A DNA stretch of 64,000 bases, from contig CAYTVG010000006.1 in NCBI GenBank assembly GCA_964441755.1, positions 178,877 through 242,876 on the forward strand, written 5' to 3'. The notes beneath the pieces are model-generated. The model saw nothing but the letters and a program-made list of their open reading frames with translations. It ran no database searches and was not told where the DNA came from. Made by a program: the position numbers and the translations under genes. This stretch comes from JAUMBM01 sp964441755. Its GTDB lineage: Bacteria; Bacteroidota; Bacteroidia; Chitinophagales; Saprospiraceae. Shown here in pieces: positions 9,193 through 17,437 of the stretch (its first letter is position 1; every line of letters begins with the position of its first letter).

Positions 9193-9931
9193 GGGGCAGT
9201 CCCTCGATCCCCTCCCAACTGCCCACCATAGCAGTCGGCACAAAGCGCGCGAAGAGCTCCTCCTTATACCAGCCCAATTCTTTGGTTTTTTGGACAACCT
9301 CCCTGTGTTGCCGGCTCTTGTAGGCATACCTGAGCATATCCTCCCCGCTATTCCACAAGCTGAAGGTAGCCTGCTGAATCAGCGGCCACTCTCCCACGCC
9401 AATGCTGAGTCTGGCTGCCGGATGGTCGTCCAGCGAAGCACTTACTGTACGCGAGTATCGCCAAAAGCGCGCCATTTGTGAGGGATAGATCGTTGCCCGC
9501 GTGATGACGGCCACGGGTAGCCGCGGATCAAAATCTGTGGTTTTGTCAAAAGGCATGCGGCCATCCCAGTAGCCATGCGCAGTAGCTGTCTGCATAAAAA
9601 AAGTGCAATGCTCCCGGCTGCGGCCATCTACCGCCTGCCACCAGGGGTGGGCAGCAAAAAAAGCTTTCGCTTTTTCTATCGTGTCCCACACCCCCAGCAG
9701 TGCATAAACACCCCAGTTGGGCCTGATTCCAAATCCATTGCGGCCCCCACTGCCCATCAGTTTTACAAAGCTGAGGCCATCGACCCCCGCCAAATGGCCG
9801 GGACCTATACCCATTTGGGCGAATGCCCACCAGCGGGCTGCCAGCCCTTCATAACGCATCAGACTCATGCTGACAACCTGCCCTTGCCCCTGCTCCATAA
9901 AAATTGATTTGATTGGGAGCGTGTCCTGCAT
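9179..9931 (-). CDS. Spheroidene monooxygenase (CrtA)-like protein
   Basis: A 250-residue protein resembling CrtA, the carotenoid C-2 ketolase. Shared features are LMRYEGLAARWWAFAQMG at the start, then GLSFVKLMGSGGRNGFG and NWGVYALLGVWD, then WWQAVDGRSREHCTFFM. Family members act on acyclic or hydroxylated carotenoids in photosynthetic and pigmented bacteria. Many Bacteroidota carry such homologues. No crtB, crtI or crtY gene is in this window, so the carotenoid role is an inference from homology alone. Met 21 or Met 24 are alternative starts, since the first 18 residues look non-conserved. Confidence 0.75.
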   Translation of the reverse strand: MQDTLPIKSIFMEQGQGQVVSMSLMRYEGLAARWWAFAQMGIGPGHLAGVDGLSFVKLMGSGGRNGFGIRPNWGVYALLGVWDTIEKAKAFFAAHPWWQAVDGRSREHCTFFMQTATAHGYWDGRMPFDKTTDFDPRLPVAVITRATIYPSQMARFWRYSRTVSASLDDHPAARLSIGVGEWPLIQQATFSLWNSGEDMLRYAYKSRQHREVVQKTKELGWYKEELFARFVPTAMVGSWEGIEGLPRHIS

Positions 9932-10314
9932 TTTTTATTCAAGCCCCCTGCGGCTCCTTTCCCGGAGGGCTTCATTTTTTCTCTGGCCGGCAATGCCGGT
10001 TGTGCTCCTTTTAAAACGGGCGCCAAGCGAAAAAAACCTGTTTATCCCCCTGACAGAAACTCCCGAATACATTACATACAGCACAACAAGCCAGTTGCTC
10101 AAAGGTTGATATCACCCATACAACCTATACCTCCCCTGGCCGAAGCTTTCTCAAAAGGATACAACTTGTGCACAAAATCTTAATAACTGTCGTTATATTT
10201 GCTCAGCTGCAGCCCTGGCGCCTGTATATAGCTTTCGGGCTGTTGCAGCTACTGCCGACTACTGGTCAACCAACAGCCTGCGGCTGCGTTCAACCGACAT
10301 TTATGCAAGCACTG
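9932..10314 (+). promoter_or_regulatory. Intergenic region with -7 element for the cyclase gene
   Basis: This 383-base gap separates two divergent genes. TATATTTG at 10194-10201 matches TAnnTTTG and lies 114 bases before the cyclase ATG at 10315. It sits inside the open N-terminal extension of the cyclase frame, which argues against the upstream start at 10168. Short imperfect inverted repeats occur near 9965-10005. Nothing else stands out. Confidence 0.5.
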
Positions 10315-11943
10315 ATGAAGTACCTTCTGGCCATCCTCCTTCTACTCGTTGCGAGCGCCGGCATTTTCGCCCAGCAAGCAGTCATAGACGAGTTGCTGAC
10401 CGACCTTGCCGAAGCACAAACGCCCAAAGAGAAAATGATCCTGCAGTATGAGCTCTCTGAAGCCTACCTGCGTGTCAACGCCCGCGAGTCCGAATCTTAC
10501 GGTAAGCAGGCCTACAGTGCCGCCATCGAACAGGACAACAAAAGTATGGCAGCCCGCTCTGCCTATCAGATAGCGCTGGCATTCGAGCGGCAGCGCGATG
10601 AGCGCAATACAGAAGTCTGGCTGCGTACAGCGCTCAACTATGCCAAGCAGATTGGCGATTCGGATCTTATCATCCGCACGGTTGACAAGCGAAGTCAGTT
10701 GTTTACGCGTGAGCGCAACTACCGCGAAGCCTACCAGATTATGCAGGATGCCTTTAATTATTTTAGCCAAAAAGGCAACAGTATCAGCGATATAGAAGCT
10801 CGTTATGAAGCCACCAAAGCACAGATAGAGCGCGACCGCCGCGAGCTTGAGCGCGAGCGCGACAAGCTTGATTTTGAGGTAAAAAACCTGCGCAGCACGG
10901 CCGATCAGCTCAACCGCGACAAGTCCAGCCTCGAAGCGCGGCAGTCACAGCTGCTGCGGGACAATCAGGAAAAAGAAGTGGCTCTGGCCACCAAATCTGA
11001 AGAGCTCGCCAGTGTATCAGAGGAGCGCCAGCGGGCCGAAATGCAGGCCAAGGCGCGGGGTAAAGAGATTGACCAGATGACAGAGGAAGTTGCCAAGCAG
11101 CAGCTTAAACTCAAAGAAAGTGAGAATGTACTCATACAGACGCAGCTGGACTCCGAGCGCCAAAAGCGAATTACCTCCCTGTCGATTGGCATCGCGGTTG
11201 CCGTACTATTACTGGCGCTGTTTTTTTACGGCCTCTTCCGCGCCAACCGGCGCACTGCGCGACAGCTGAGCGAAAAAAACACACTCATTGAGGCCGAGCG
11301 CGAGCGCGCCGACAAGCTGCTGCTCAACATCCTGCCGCAGTCTATCGCAACCGAACTCAAAGCCACCGGCAGCGCGCGGGCACAAAAATTCGACGAAGTG
11401 TCGGTGCTTTTTACCGACTTCAAAAATTTTACCCGCGTTGCCGAACAGCTAAGCCCGGAAGAGCTGGTCGAGGAGCTCGACCGCTGTTTCAAGGCGTTTG
11501 ATTCTATTATCAACCAGCATAAGGATATTGAAAAAATCAAGACCATAGGGGACGCTTATATGTGTGCCAGCGGTCTCAGCGAGCGGCACAGCCTGCCCGG
11601 CAACCTCGTCAAATCGGCCCTGGCCATACAAGACTACCTCGAAGAGTACAAAAAGGACCGTATGCGCCTTGGTAAGCCTTACTTTGAAGCTCGCATAGGT
11701 ATTCATACCGGCCCTGTTGTAGCGGGGGTTGTGGGACTCAATAAATTTGTCTACGACATCTGGGGCGATACGGTCAATATTGCAGCCCGCGTTGAAAGTC
11801 AGGGAGAAGTAGGCCGTGTCAACATATCGGAGACTACCTACAATCGTATCAAATACGAATTTGACTGTACTTACCGCGGCAAGGTAGAAGCCAAAAACAA
11901 GGGTCTGCTCGATATGTACTTCGTCAACAAACCTATCGCATAA
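10315..11943 (+). CDS. Class III adenylate cyclase with TPR-like sensor, coiled coil and TM segment
   Basis: A 542-residue protein. A signal peptide (MKYLLAILLLLVASAGIFAQ) is followed by helical TPR-like repeats (about 25-160), a long coiled coil (about 165-325, rich in Glu, Arg, Lys and Gln), one membrane helix (SLSIGIAVAVLLLALFFYGLF) and a C-terminal class III cyclase domain. The domain has metal-binding Asp in SVLFTDFKNFT and GDAYM. The purine-specifying pair is Lys (EKIKTIGDAYM) and Asp (VYDIWGD), which predicts ATP rather than GTP. Transition-state Asn and Arg are in NIAARVES. The topology suggests a periplasmic sensor with cytoplasmic cAMP output. Met at 10303 is an alternative start. 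The next gene begins 8 bases after the stop. Confidence 0.9.
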   Translation: MKYLLAILLLLVASAGIFAQQAVIDELLTDLAEAQTPKEKMILQYELSEAYLRVNARESESYGKQAYSAAIEQDNKSMAARSAYQIALAFERQRDERNTEVWLRTALNYAKQIGDSDLIIRTVDKRSQLFTRERNYREAYQIMQDAFNYFSQKGNSISDIEARYEATKAQIERDRRELERERDKLDFEVKNLRSTADQLNRDKSSLEARQSQLLRDNQEKEVALATKSEELASVSEERQRAEMQAKARGKEIDQMTEEVAKQQLKLKESENVLIQTQLDSERQKRITSLSIGIAVAVLLLALFFYGLFRANRRTARQLSEKNTLIEAERERADKLLLNILPQSIATELKATGSARAQKFDEVSVLFTDFKNFTRVAEQLSPEELVEELDRCFKAFDSIINQHKDIEKIKTIGDAYMCASGLSERHSLPGNLVKSALAIQDYLEEYKKDRMRLGKPYFEARIGIHTGPVVAGVVGLNKFVYDIWGDTVNIAARVESQGEVGRVNISETTYNRIKYEFDCTYRGKVEAKNKGLLDMYFVNKPIA

Positions 11944-11951
11944 AGCAACGC

Positions 11952-12995
11952 ATGGCATCGTCGGCAAAATGGCTGTTGCTGCCGGTCGTCATCGGCCTGT
12001 GGGCTTGCGGCCGTGACAACGACCGCCACGTCACTCCTGCTTTTTATCATTGGAAAACCCGACTGCCGGCTGGCGAAGCTGCCCGGCCTGTCGGCGCTCA
12101 GCGCCTGTACGTCCGGGCATTTGACATTGACCGGGACGAACAGCGGCAGGATGCAGTCCCGCTGGCCATAGTCGAAGGCAGCCGGCATGCGGGCTTGTCA
12201 GCACAGGATGTGCCGGTTGTTTTCATCACTCATCGCACTTTTATTTCGCTTGACAGCCAGCAGCTGCGACAGCTGGCTGTCAGGACGATTGACAAGCTAC
12301 AATCGCTCTGGCCGGTATGGCCGCCTGCCGAGCTCCAATTTGACTGTGACTGGACGCCCGCGAGTCGCGAAGCCTATTTTGCATTTCTCCGGCACATCCG
12401 CCAGCTCAGCGGACCATCGGTTCCTCTTTCTGCCACCATCCGCCTGCACCAGTACCGGCAACCTCAGCAGACTGGCCTGCCACCAGTGGACCGGGGCATG
12501 CTTATGTACTACAACATGGGCGAAATTCGCCGCTGGGAAGAGCCCAACTCCATCCTCAACAACCCCGTCGGCCGGCAGTACCTGCAAGCCGACAGCCCCT
12601 ATCCCCTGCCGCTCGACCTGGCATTGCCCCTTTTCAGTTGGGCTGTTGTCTTCCGCGATGGCGAACTCAGCCGGCTGATTACGGAAGCTGACGAAGAATC
12701 CCTCAGAACATCCCCCGGCTTTCGTCCGTTGGGAAATAACCGCTATGAGCGAACTGTCGCAGGTTACTGGAAAGGATACTATCTTTACCGGGGCGACCAG
12801 CTACGATTGGAGCAGGTCACTGCACCGGAGCTGCTGACGGCAGCGAAAGACCTGCGGCAGGTCGTCAATACAGACAGCTTTCACCTGGCATTTTTTCACC
12901 TCGACAGCACCCTCATTGACCGACAGGGGGTTGGCCTGCTGCAGACCCTGGTAAAAACGCTGGCACAGCCGGCCGGGGAGCCAAAAATGCGATAG
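11952..12995 (+). CDS. Putative lipoprotein, possibly DUF3142-like
   Basis: A 347-residue protein with a hydrophobic N-terminus ending in LWACG, a plausible though not ideal lipobox. The central part (LQFDCDWTPASREAYFAFLRHIR, then VPLSATIRLHQY, then GMLMYYNMGEI) resembles the TIM-barrel-like DUF3142 family, where a conserved xxDxD segment is followed by a short-helix pattern. I hold this assignment loosely. It is probably cotranscribed with the cyclase (8-base gap). Its stop codon TAG (12993-12995) is the start of the first copy of a tandem repeat that contains a promoter-like motif. Confidence 0.6.
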   Translation: MASSAKWLLLPVVIGLWACGRDNDRHVTPAFYHWKTRLPAGEAARPVGAQRLYVRAFDIDRDEQRQDAVPLAIVEGSRHAGLSAQDVPVVFITHRTFISLDSQQLRQLAVRTIDKLQSLWPVWPPAELQFDCDWTPASREAYFAFLRHIRQLSGPSVPLSATIRLHQYRQPQQTGLPPVDRGMLMYYNMGEIRRWEEPNSILNNPVGRQYLQADSPYPLPLDLALPLFSWAVVFRDGELSRLITEADEESLRTSPGFRPLGNNRYERTVAGYWKGYYLYRGDQLRLEQVTAPELLTAAKDLRQVVNTDSFHLAFFHLDSTLIDRQGVGLLQTLVKTLAQPAGEPKMR

Positions 12996-13182
12996 CTTTG
13001 TATCGTGCTTACAGCCCCATGGCCGGATGTACTCAACCTTCGTACAAAAAACTATAGATTTGTACCATGCTCACAGCCGGCAGACAATATGAGCCGGTAC
13101 AATACGATAGAAATGCTATGATCCGTACCATGCTCACAGCCGGCAGGCCGTATCGGTACACCACAATAGAAACGCTATGATG
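12993..13182 (+). repeat. Tandem ~62-bp degenerate repeat carrying promoter-like elements
   Basis: Three degenerate copies begin near 12993, 13055 and 13117, and a fourth partial copy overlaps the start of the next gene at 13177. GTACCATGCTCACAGCCGGC occurs at 13063-13082 and again at 13126-13145. Copy 1 has TAGCTTTGTATC, copy 2 has TAGATTTGTACC, and copy 3 has the decayed TATGATCCGTACC. The first two contain exact TAnnTTTG elements (12993-13000, 13055-13062). The start codon region GCTATGATG of the downstream gene falls where the element of copy 4 would be. Confidence 0.7.
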
Positions 13183-15516
13183 TATACAGGCCAAAAGCTA
13201 CACCCCACCCCCCGGCAGTTGGCTATCCTCAGTCTGCTGCTCCTGTGCAGCCTGCCGGGCAGATTACACAGCAACTGTGAGCCCGGGCGGCTGCCCTTCT
13301 ATGGATATGCATTCATAGACCCCACCATTGCTGCAGGTCCTGAGCACATGGCAGCCTATTACCTTGATTTTGGCAGCCTCTACAAGCAATATTACCAGCC
13401 TGCTGCCGAACTACAGGCCGATGAAAACCTACGGGAATGGCAGGAGCGCTACTGTGATTATCCCGACACCGAAGACCTGCAGGCCATCATTTACCGCGCC
13501 AGCGAAGAAGACCTCCACTACCTGCACCGGCTGGTAGCAGCAGGCGGCAGCCTGCTCGACCGCCTGTATGAGACCAACAGCTTTGTCTACTACCTCCGAC
13601 AGCACAAATGCACCGATGTTGTTGACTACCTCATCCTCACCCGGCGTTGCGAAGCATTCGTGCAGGCACCTGCTGACCCCTGGAAACCCCGGCAGCGCTC
13701 GAAGCTCGACCAGGAGATCATGCGCAGTCTCATCGACGACGCCCACAAAGGATTTCGCGCCACCCGTTCCCATTTTCTCAAGCTGCGCTACGCCTATCAG
13801 GCCATCCGCCTCGCCCACTACCTCAAAGACTACCGCCTGACCCTCGAACTCTGCGACTACTACCTCCCCAAGACAGACAACGACCCAAGCATCATTGAAC
13901 ACTGGATTGCAGGCCACAAAGCCGGTGCACTACAGGCACTGGGCGACTACCCGCAAGCTGCCTATCTCTATTCACGCATCTACGCCCTTAGCCCCGGTCG
14001 CCGTGAAAGCGCCTTCCGCAGCTTTCGGATCAAGAGTGACCAGCAGTGGAAGCAAGCCCTGCTGCTCTGTCGCAACGACCGTGAGCGCGCCGATCTGTAT
14101 GCCCTGCGTGCGCACAGCAGCGAAGCCCGCCTGCCCGACGAGATGGAACGCATATACCACTACGATGCGCGCAACCCCACCCTTGAGCTGCTGCTGCTGC
14201 GGGAGATGCAGCGGCTGGAAAAAGACCTGCTGGGTGTAGGCCTGCACGATCAGACAGCCACCAACCAGCAGCGATATGGCATACCCCGCGCCAATGCCGG
14301 CAAGCGCGCGCTCGAGATGCTGGCGCTTGTAAAAAAAATCGGGCAGGAGCGCAAGGTGCGCAGGCCGCAACTTTGGCTGCTCGCCCAGGGATATATCGAA
14401 ACCCTCACCGGCGACTACTACGCTGCCGCACGCACCTTCGAGCGCAGCGAGCGCGAGCTCGACAACGAAGCACTGCTACAACAACTGCAGGTTTTTCGCC
14501 TCGTCCTGGACATCCTCGCTCTACAGGATGCCGAAAGAAAAACCGAAGAGCGCATTGCCGAGTGGAAATTCAGCGACCCCCTGTTTCAGTCAGTACCCGA
14601 CTTCGCACGCCTCACCCGCGACAAGCTGCGCCGGCTGTACACCCGCTCAGGCTACACCACCAAAGCCCTGATGCTGGACTACACCTACAAACACGTTATG
14701 GCCAGCGGAGATGCCGAAGTACTTGAAGACCTTATCGCCCTCTGCCGAAAGCCCAATCCCAGCCGGCTTGAACTCGCCATCATAGCGCATCCCGACGGAG
14801 GTACCATCTATTTTGACCTCCTCAACCTCAAGGCCAGCCTGCTTATACAACAAGGAAAAATGGCCACTGCCCTCGAGGTTTTTCAACAAATACCCCAAGA
14901 CAAATGGCCGCAATACGGTGCTTTTAACCCCTTTGCCGACCACCTGCGCGACTGTATACACTGCCCCCAGGATCTTTCGCAGGTAAAACCCATGAATGCC
15001 GGCGAAAGCCCCCGCTTTTACGACAAAGCTGCCTATCTCAGCGCTATGCTCGAGATGGAGCGCCGCGCCATCATGGAAGCCGACCCCAATGTAGCTGCTA
15101 TCCGCTACTACCGCCTTGGGCTAGCCCACTACAACCTCACCTATTTCGGTCAGGCCTGGGCCATGGCTGACGCCTTCCGCAGCGGCAGCAGCCTGCGGCA
15201 ACTGCAGCAGCGCCGCCCCGAGCAGCTCTTCAGCCATCCCCGCTACCCGCTGGGCAACCGGGAGTTTTTTGACTGCAGCAGAGCCCGTATCTATTTTGAA
15301 AAAGCCCGCGACATGGCTGTCGAACCGGAGATCGCAGCCCGCGCAGCCTTTATGGCCGCCCGCTGCGAGTCCAACGCCTACTACAGCCGCCTCGACGGGC
15401 AGCAGGCCCGGAGCTATGATAACTTCAAAAAATTGCAGGAACAGTACAGCCAAACCCAATTCTACAACCGCATCATTGAAGAGTGTCTATACTTCAAAGC
15501 CTACGCCCGGCAGTAG
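13177..15516 (+). CDS. Exported helical-repeat (TPR-like) protein of unknown function
   Basis: A 779-residue protein. A hydrophobic segment (residues 16-31, LAILSLLLLCSLPGRL) suggests a signal peptide after a short polar N-terminus. The mature part is almost entirely helical with TPR-like periodicity, for example LGDYPQAAYLYSRIYALSPG, LTGDYYAAARTFERSERE and MATALEVFQQIP. The C-terminal 150 residues contain RYYRLGLAHYNLTYFGQAWAM and YFEKARDMA. It is probably a periplasmic scaffold, but I do not recognise a named family. Two ATG codons are adjacent (13177 and 13180). Codon usage and GC match the neighbours. Confidence 0.75.
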   Translation: MMYTGQKLHPTPRQLAILSLLLLCSLPGRLHSNCEPGRLPFYGYAFIDPTIAAGPEHMAAYYLDFGSLYKQYYQPAAELQADENLREWQERYCDYPDTEDLQAIIYRASEEDLHYLHRLVAAGGSLLDRLYETNSFVYYLRQHKCTDVVDYLILTRRCEAFVQAPADPWKPRQRSKLDQEIMRSLIDDAHKGFRATRSHFLKLRYAYQAIRLAHYLKDYRLTLELCDYYLPKTDNDPSIIEHWIAGHKAGALQALGDYPQAAYLYSRIYALSPGRRESAFRSFRIKSDQQWKQALLLCRNDRERADLYALRAHSSEARLPDEMERIYHYDARNPTLELLLLREMQRLEKDLLGVGLHDQTATNQQRYGIPRANAGKRALEMLALVKKIGQERKVRRPQLWLLAQGYIETLTGDYYAAARTFERSERELDNEALLQQLQVFRLVLDILALQDAERKTEERIAEWKFSDPLFQSVPDFARLTRDKLRRLYTRSGYTTKALMLDYTYKHVMASGDAEVLEDLIALCRKPNPSRLELAIIAHPDGGTIYFDLLNLKASLLIQQGKMATALEVFQQIPQDKWPQYGAFNPFADHLRDCIHCPQDLSQVKPMNAGESPRFYDKAAYLSAMLEMERRAIMEADPNVAAIRYYRLGLAHYNLTYFGQAWAMADAFRSGSSLRQLQQRRPEQLFSHPRYPLGNREFFDCSRARIYFEKARDMAVEPEIAARAAFMAARCESNAYYSRLDGQQARSYDNFKKLQEQYSQTQFYNRIIEECLYFKAYARQ

Positions 15517-15649
15517 CAGCCAACACAGGTTAAACAAATCTAATATTCTATATAATTTCCATGCTGCAAATTTTTATTTTACAAAAATCGCATTTATATT
15601 TACGCTTATAGATGCTTATATCGATTTTCGTAAGTAATTATTCTTTATC

Positions 15650-17437
15650 GTGCAGCCAACAGATATCCGGGATCCGGAATATTTCCACAAGGTAGTCGAC
15701 TGCCAGTACGCCTGCCCCGCCCATACGCCTGTGCCGGAGTACATACGGCTGATTGCCGCCGGCAGGTATGCCGACGCCTACATGGTCAACTGGGAGTCCA
15801 ATGTATTTCCCGGCATTTTGGGTCGCACCTGCGACCGTCCCTGTGAGCCTGCCTGTCGGCGCGGCCGGCTCGACCAGGCAGAAGAGCCTGTGGCCATTTG
15901 TCGCCTCAAGCGCGTAGCGGCCGACAACAAAGGCGATGTTGCCGCGCGCATGCCGCAGGCAGCGGCGCACAGCAATGGTAAAAAGATCGCCCTGGTTGGC
16001 GGCGGCCCTGCCTCCCTGACGGTAGCCCGTGATCTGGCACCGCTGGGCTACGAGATTCACCTCTACGACGAATGGCACAAAGCCGGCGGCATGATGCGCA
16101 CGCAGATTCCTGCCTTTCGCCTGCCCGAGTCGGTGCTGGACGAAGAGACCGGCTACATCCTCAACATGGGCATACACACCCACTTCAACCACTATGTGTC
16201 GAGTATGCGGGACCTCCTGAGCAAGGGCTACGACGCTGTTTTTGTTGGGACAGGCGCTCCCAAGGGTCGCGACCTGCAGCTGCCGGGCCGACAGGAGGGA
16301 GCCAAAAACATCCATATAGGTATACAATTTTTGGCGAATGTAGCTTTTGAGCACCTTCACAGTATAGGCAAAAAAGTGATTGTGCTGGGGGGCGGCAATA
16401 CCGCCATGGATTGCTGCCGCACTGCCCGCCGCCTTGGCGGCGAGCAGGTGAGTGTGGTCGTTCGCAGCCCTTTCAATACGATGAAAGCCTCCCCCTGGGA
16501 GATTGAGGATGCGCAGCGCGAAGACATCCCCATCTATAACAATATGCCTCCCAAGGAATTTGTGGTCGAAGACGGCCGCCTTCGGGGTGTTGTTTTTGAA
16601 AAAGTGCGGGCCGTGACGGATGAACTGGGTCGCCGGCAGCTCGTCCCTACGGGCGAGCCCGATGTGTTTATGGAAGCTGACGATGTTATCATTGCTGTCG
16701 GGCAGGACAATGCCTTCCCCTGGATTGAGCGCGATCTGGGCATCGCCTTTGGGCAGTGGGACCTGCCTGTGCTCGACCGCATGACTTTTCAGTCCAGCCT
16801 GCCGCAAGTATTTTTTGGCGGCGATGCCGCCTTTGGCCCTGAGAATGTCATTACTGCCGTGGCCCATGGCCACCAGGCGGCCATTTCGATCCACCTATTC
16901 TGTCAGGGGCTTGATCTGGTGACCGACCGGCCGGCACCGACGACCAACCTCATTCGCCAGAAGATGGGTATTCACGAATGGATCTACGACAGCGACGTAG
17001 TCGACGACGACCGCTATGCCGTACCCCACGAAGAAAAAACGCTGAGTCTGAGCAACCGCAAGGTTGAGGTTGAGCTGGGATTCGATCTGCAGACAGCCTT
17101 CAAAGAAGCGCAGCGCTGTCTCAATTGTGATGTGCAGACCGTTTTCAACACCCAGCGCTGTATCGAATGTGATGCCTGCGTAGACATCTGCCCTACCTCC
17201 TGCATCACCTTTACATTTGACGGAGAAGAAGAGGAAGTACGCCAGCGGCTGACGGTGCCGGCCAACAACCCCGGGCAGGCGCTCTATGTATCTACGCCCC
17301 TGCCCACCACCCGGGTGATGATCAAAGACGAGGACGTATGCCTGCACTGCGGCCTTTGTGCTGAACGATGCCCGACGGCAGCCTGGGATATGCAAAAATA
17401 TTTGTACAACACGACCAAAGCCAGCAGCCTGTTATGA
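15650..17437 (+). CDS. GltD-like NAD(P)H flavoprotein fused to 2x[4Fe-4S] ferredoxin (KOR-associated)
   Basis: A 595-residue electron-transfer protein. The N-terminal domain has four Cys (DCQYACP and CDRPCEPACRRG) that bind an FeS cluster, as in the glutamate synthase small subunit. FAD binding follows (VGGGPASLTVARDLA, about residue 115) and then NAD(P)H binding (VLGGGNTAMDCCRTARRLG, about residue 247). The C-terminus adds two ferredoxin motifs, CIECDACVDICP and CLHCGLCAERCP. The start is GTG at 15650, since an in-frame stop lies five codons upstream and no ATG fits. Its stop overlaps the next ATG (ATGA, 17434-17437), so it is cotranslated with the KOR alpha gene. I infer that it passes electrons between the KOR and NAD(P). 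Confidence 0.88.
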   Translation: MQPTDIRDPEYFHKVVDCQYACPAHTPVPEYIRLIAAGRYADAYMVNWESNVFPGILGRTCDRPCEPACRRGRLDQAEEPVAICRLKRVAADNKGDVAARMPQAAAHSNGKKIALVGGGPASLTVARDLAPLGYEIHLYDEWHKAGGMMRTQIPAFRLPESVLDEETGYILNMGIHTHFNHYVSSMRDLLSKGYDAVFVGTGAPKGRDLQLPGRQEGAKNIHIGIQFLANVAFEHLHSIGKKVIVLGGGNTAMDCCRTARRLGGEQVSVVVRSPFNTMKASPWEIEDAQREDIPIYNNMPPKEFVVEDGRLRGVVFEKVRAVTDELGRRQLVPTGEPDVFMEADDVIIAVGQDNAFPWIERDLGIAFGQWDLPVLDRMTFQSSLPQVFFGGDAAFGPENVITAVAHGHQAAISIHLFCQGLDLVTDRPAPTTNLIRQKMGIHEWIYDSDVVDDDRYAVPHEEKTLSLSNRKVEVELGFDLQTAFKEAQRCLNCDVQTVFNTQRCIECDACVDICPTSCITFTFDGEEEEVRQRLTVPANNPGQALYVSTPLPTTRVMIKDEDVCLHCGLCAERCPTAAWDMQKYLYNTTKASSLL

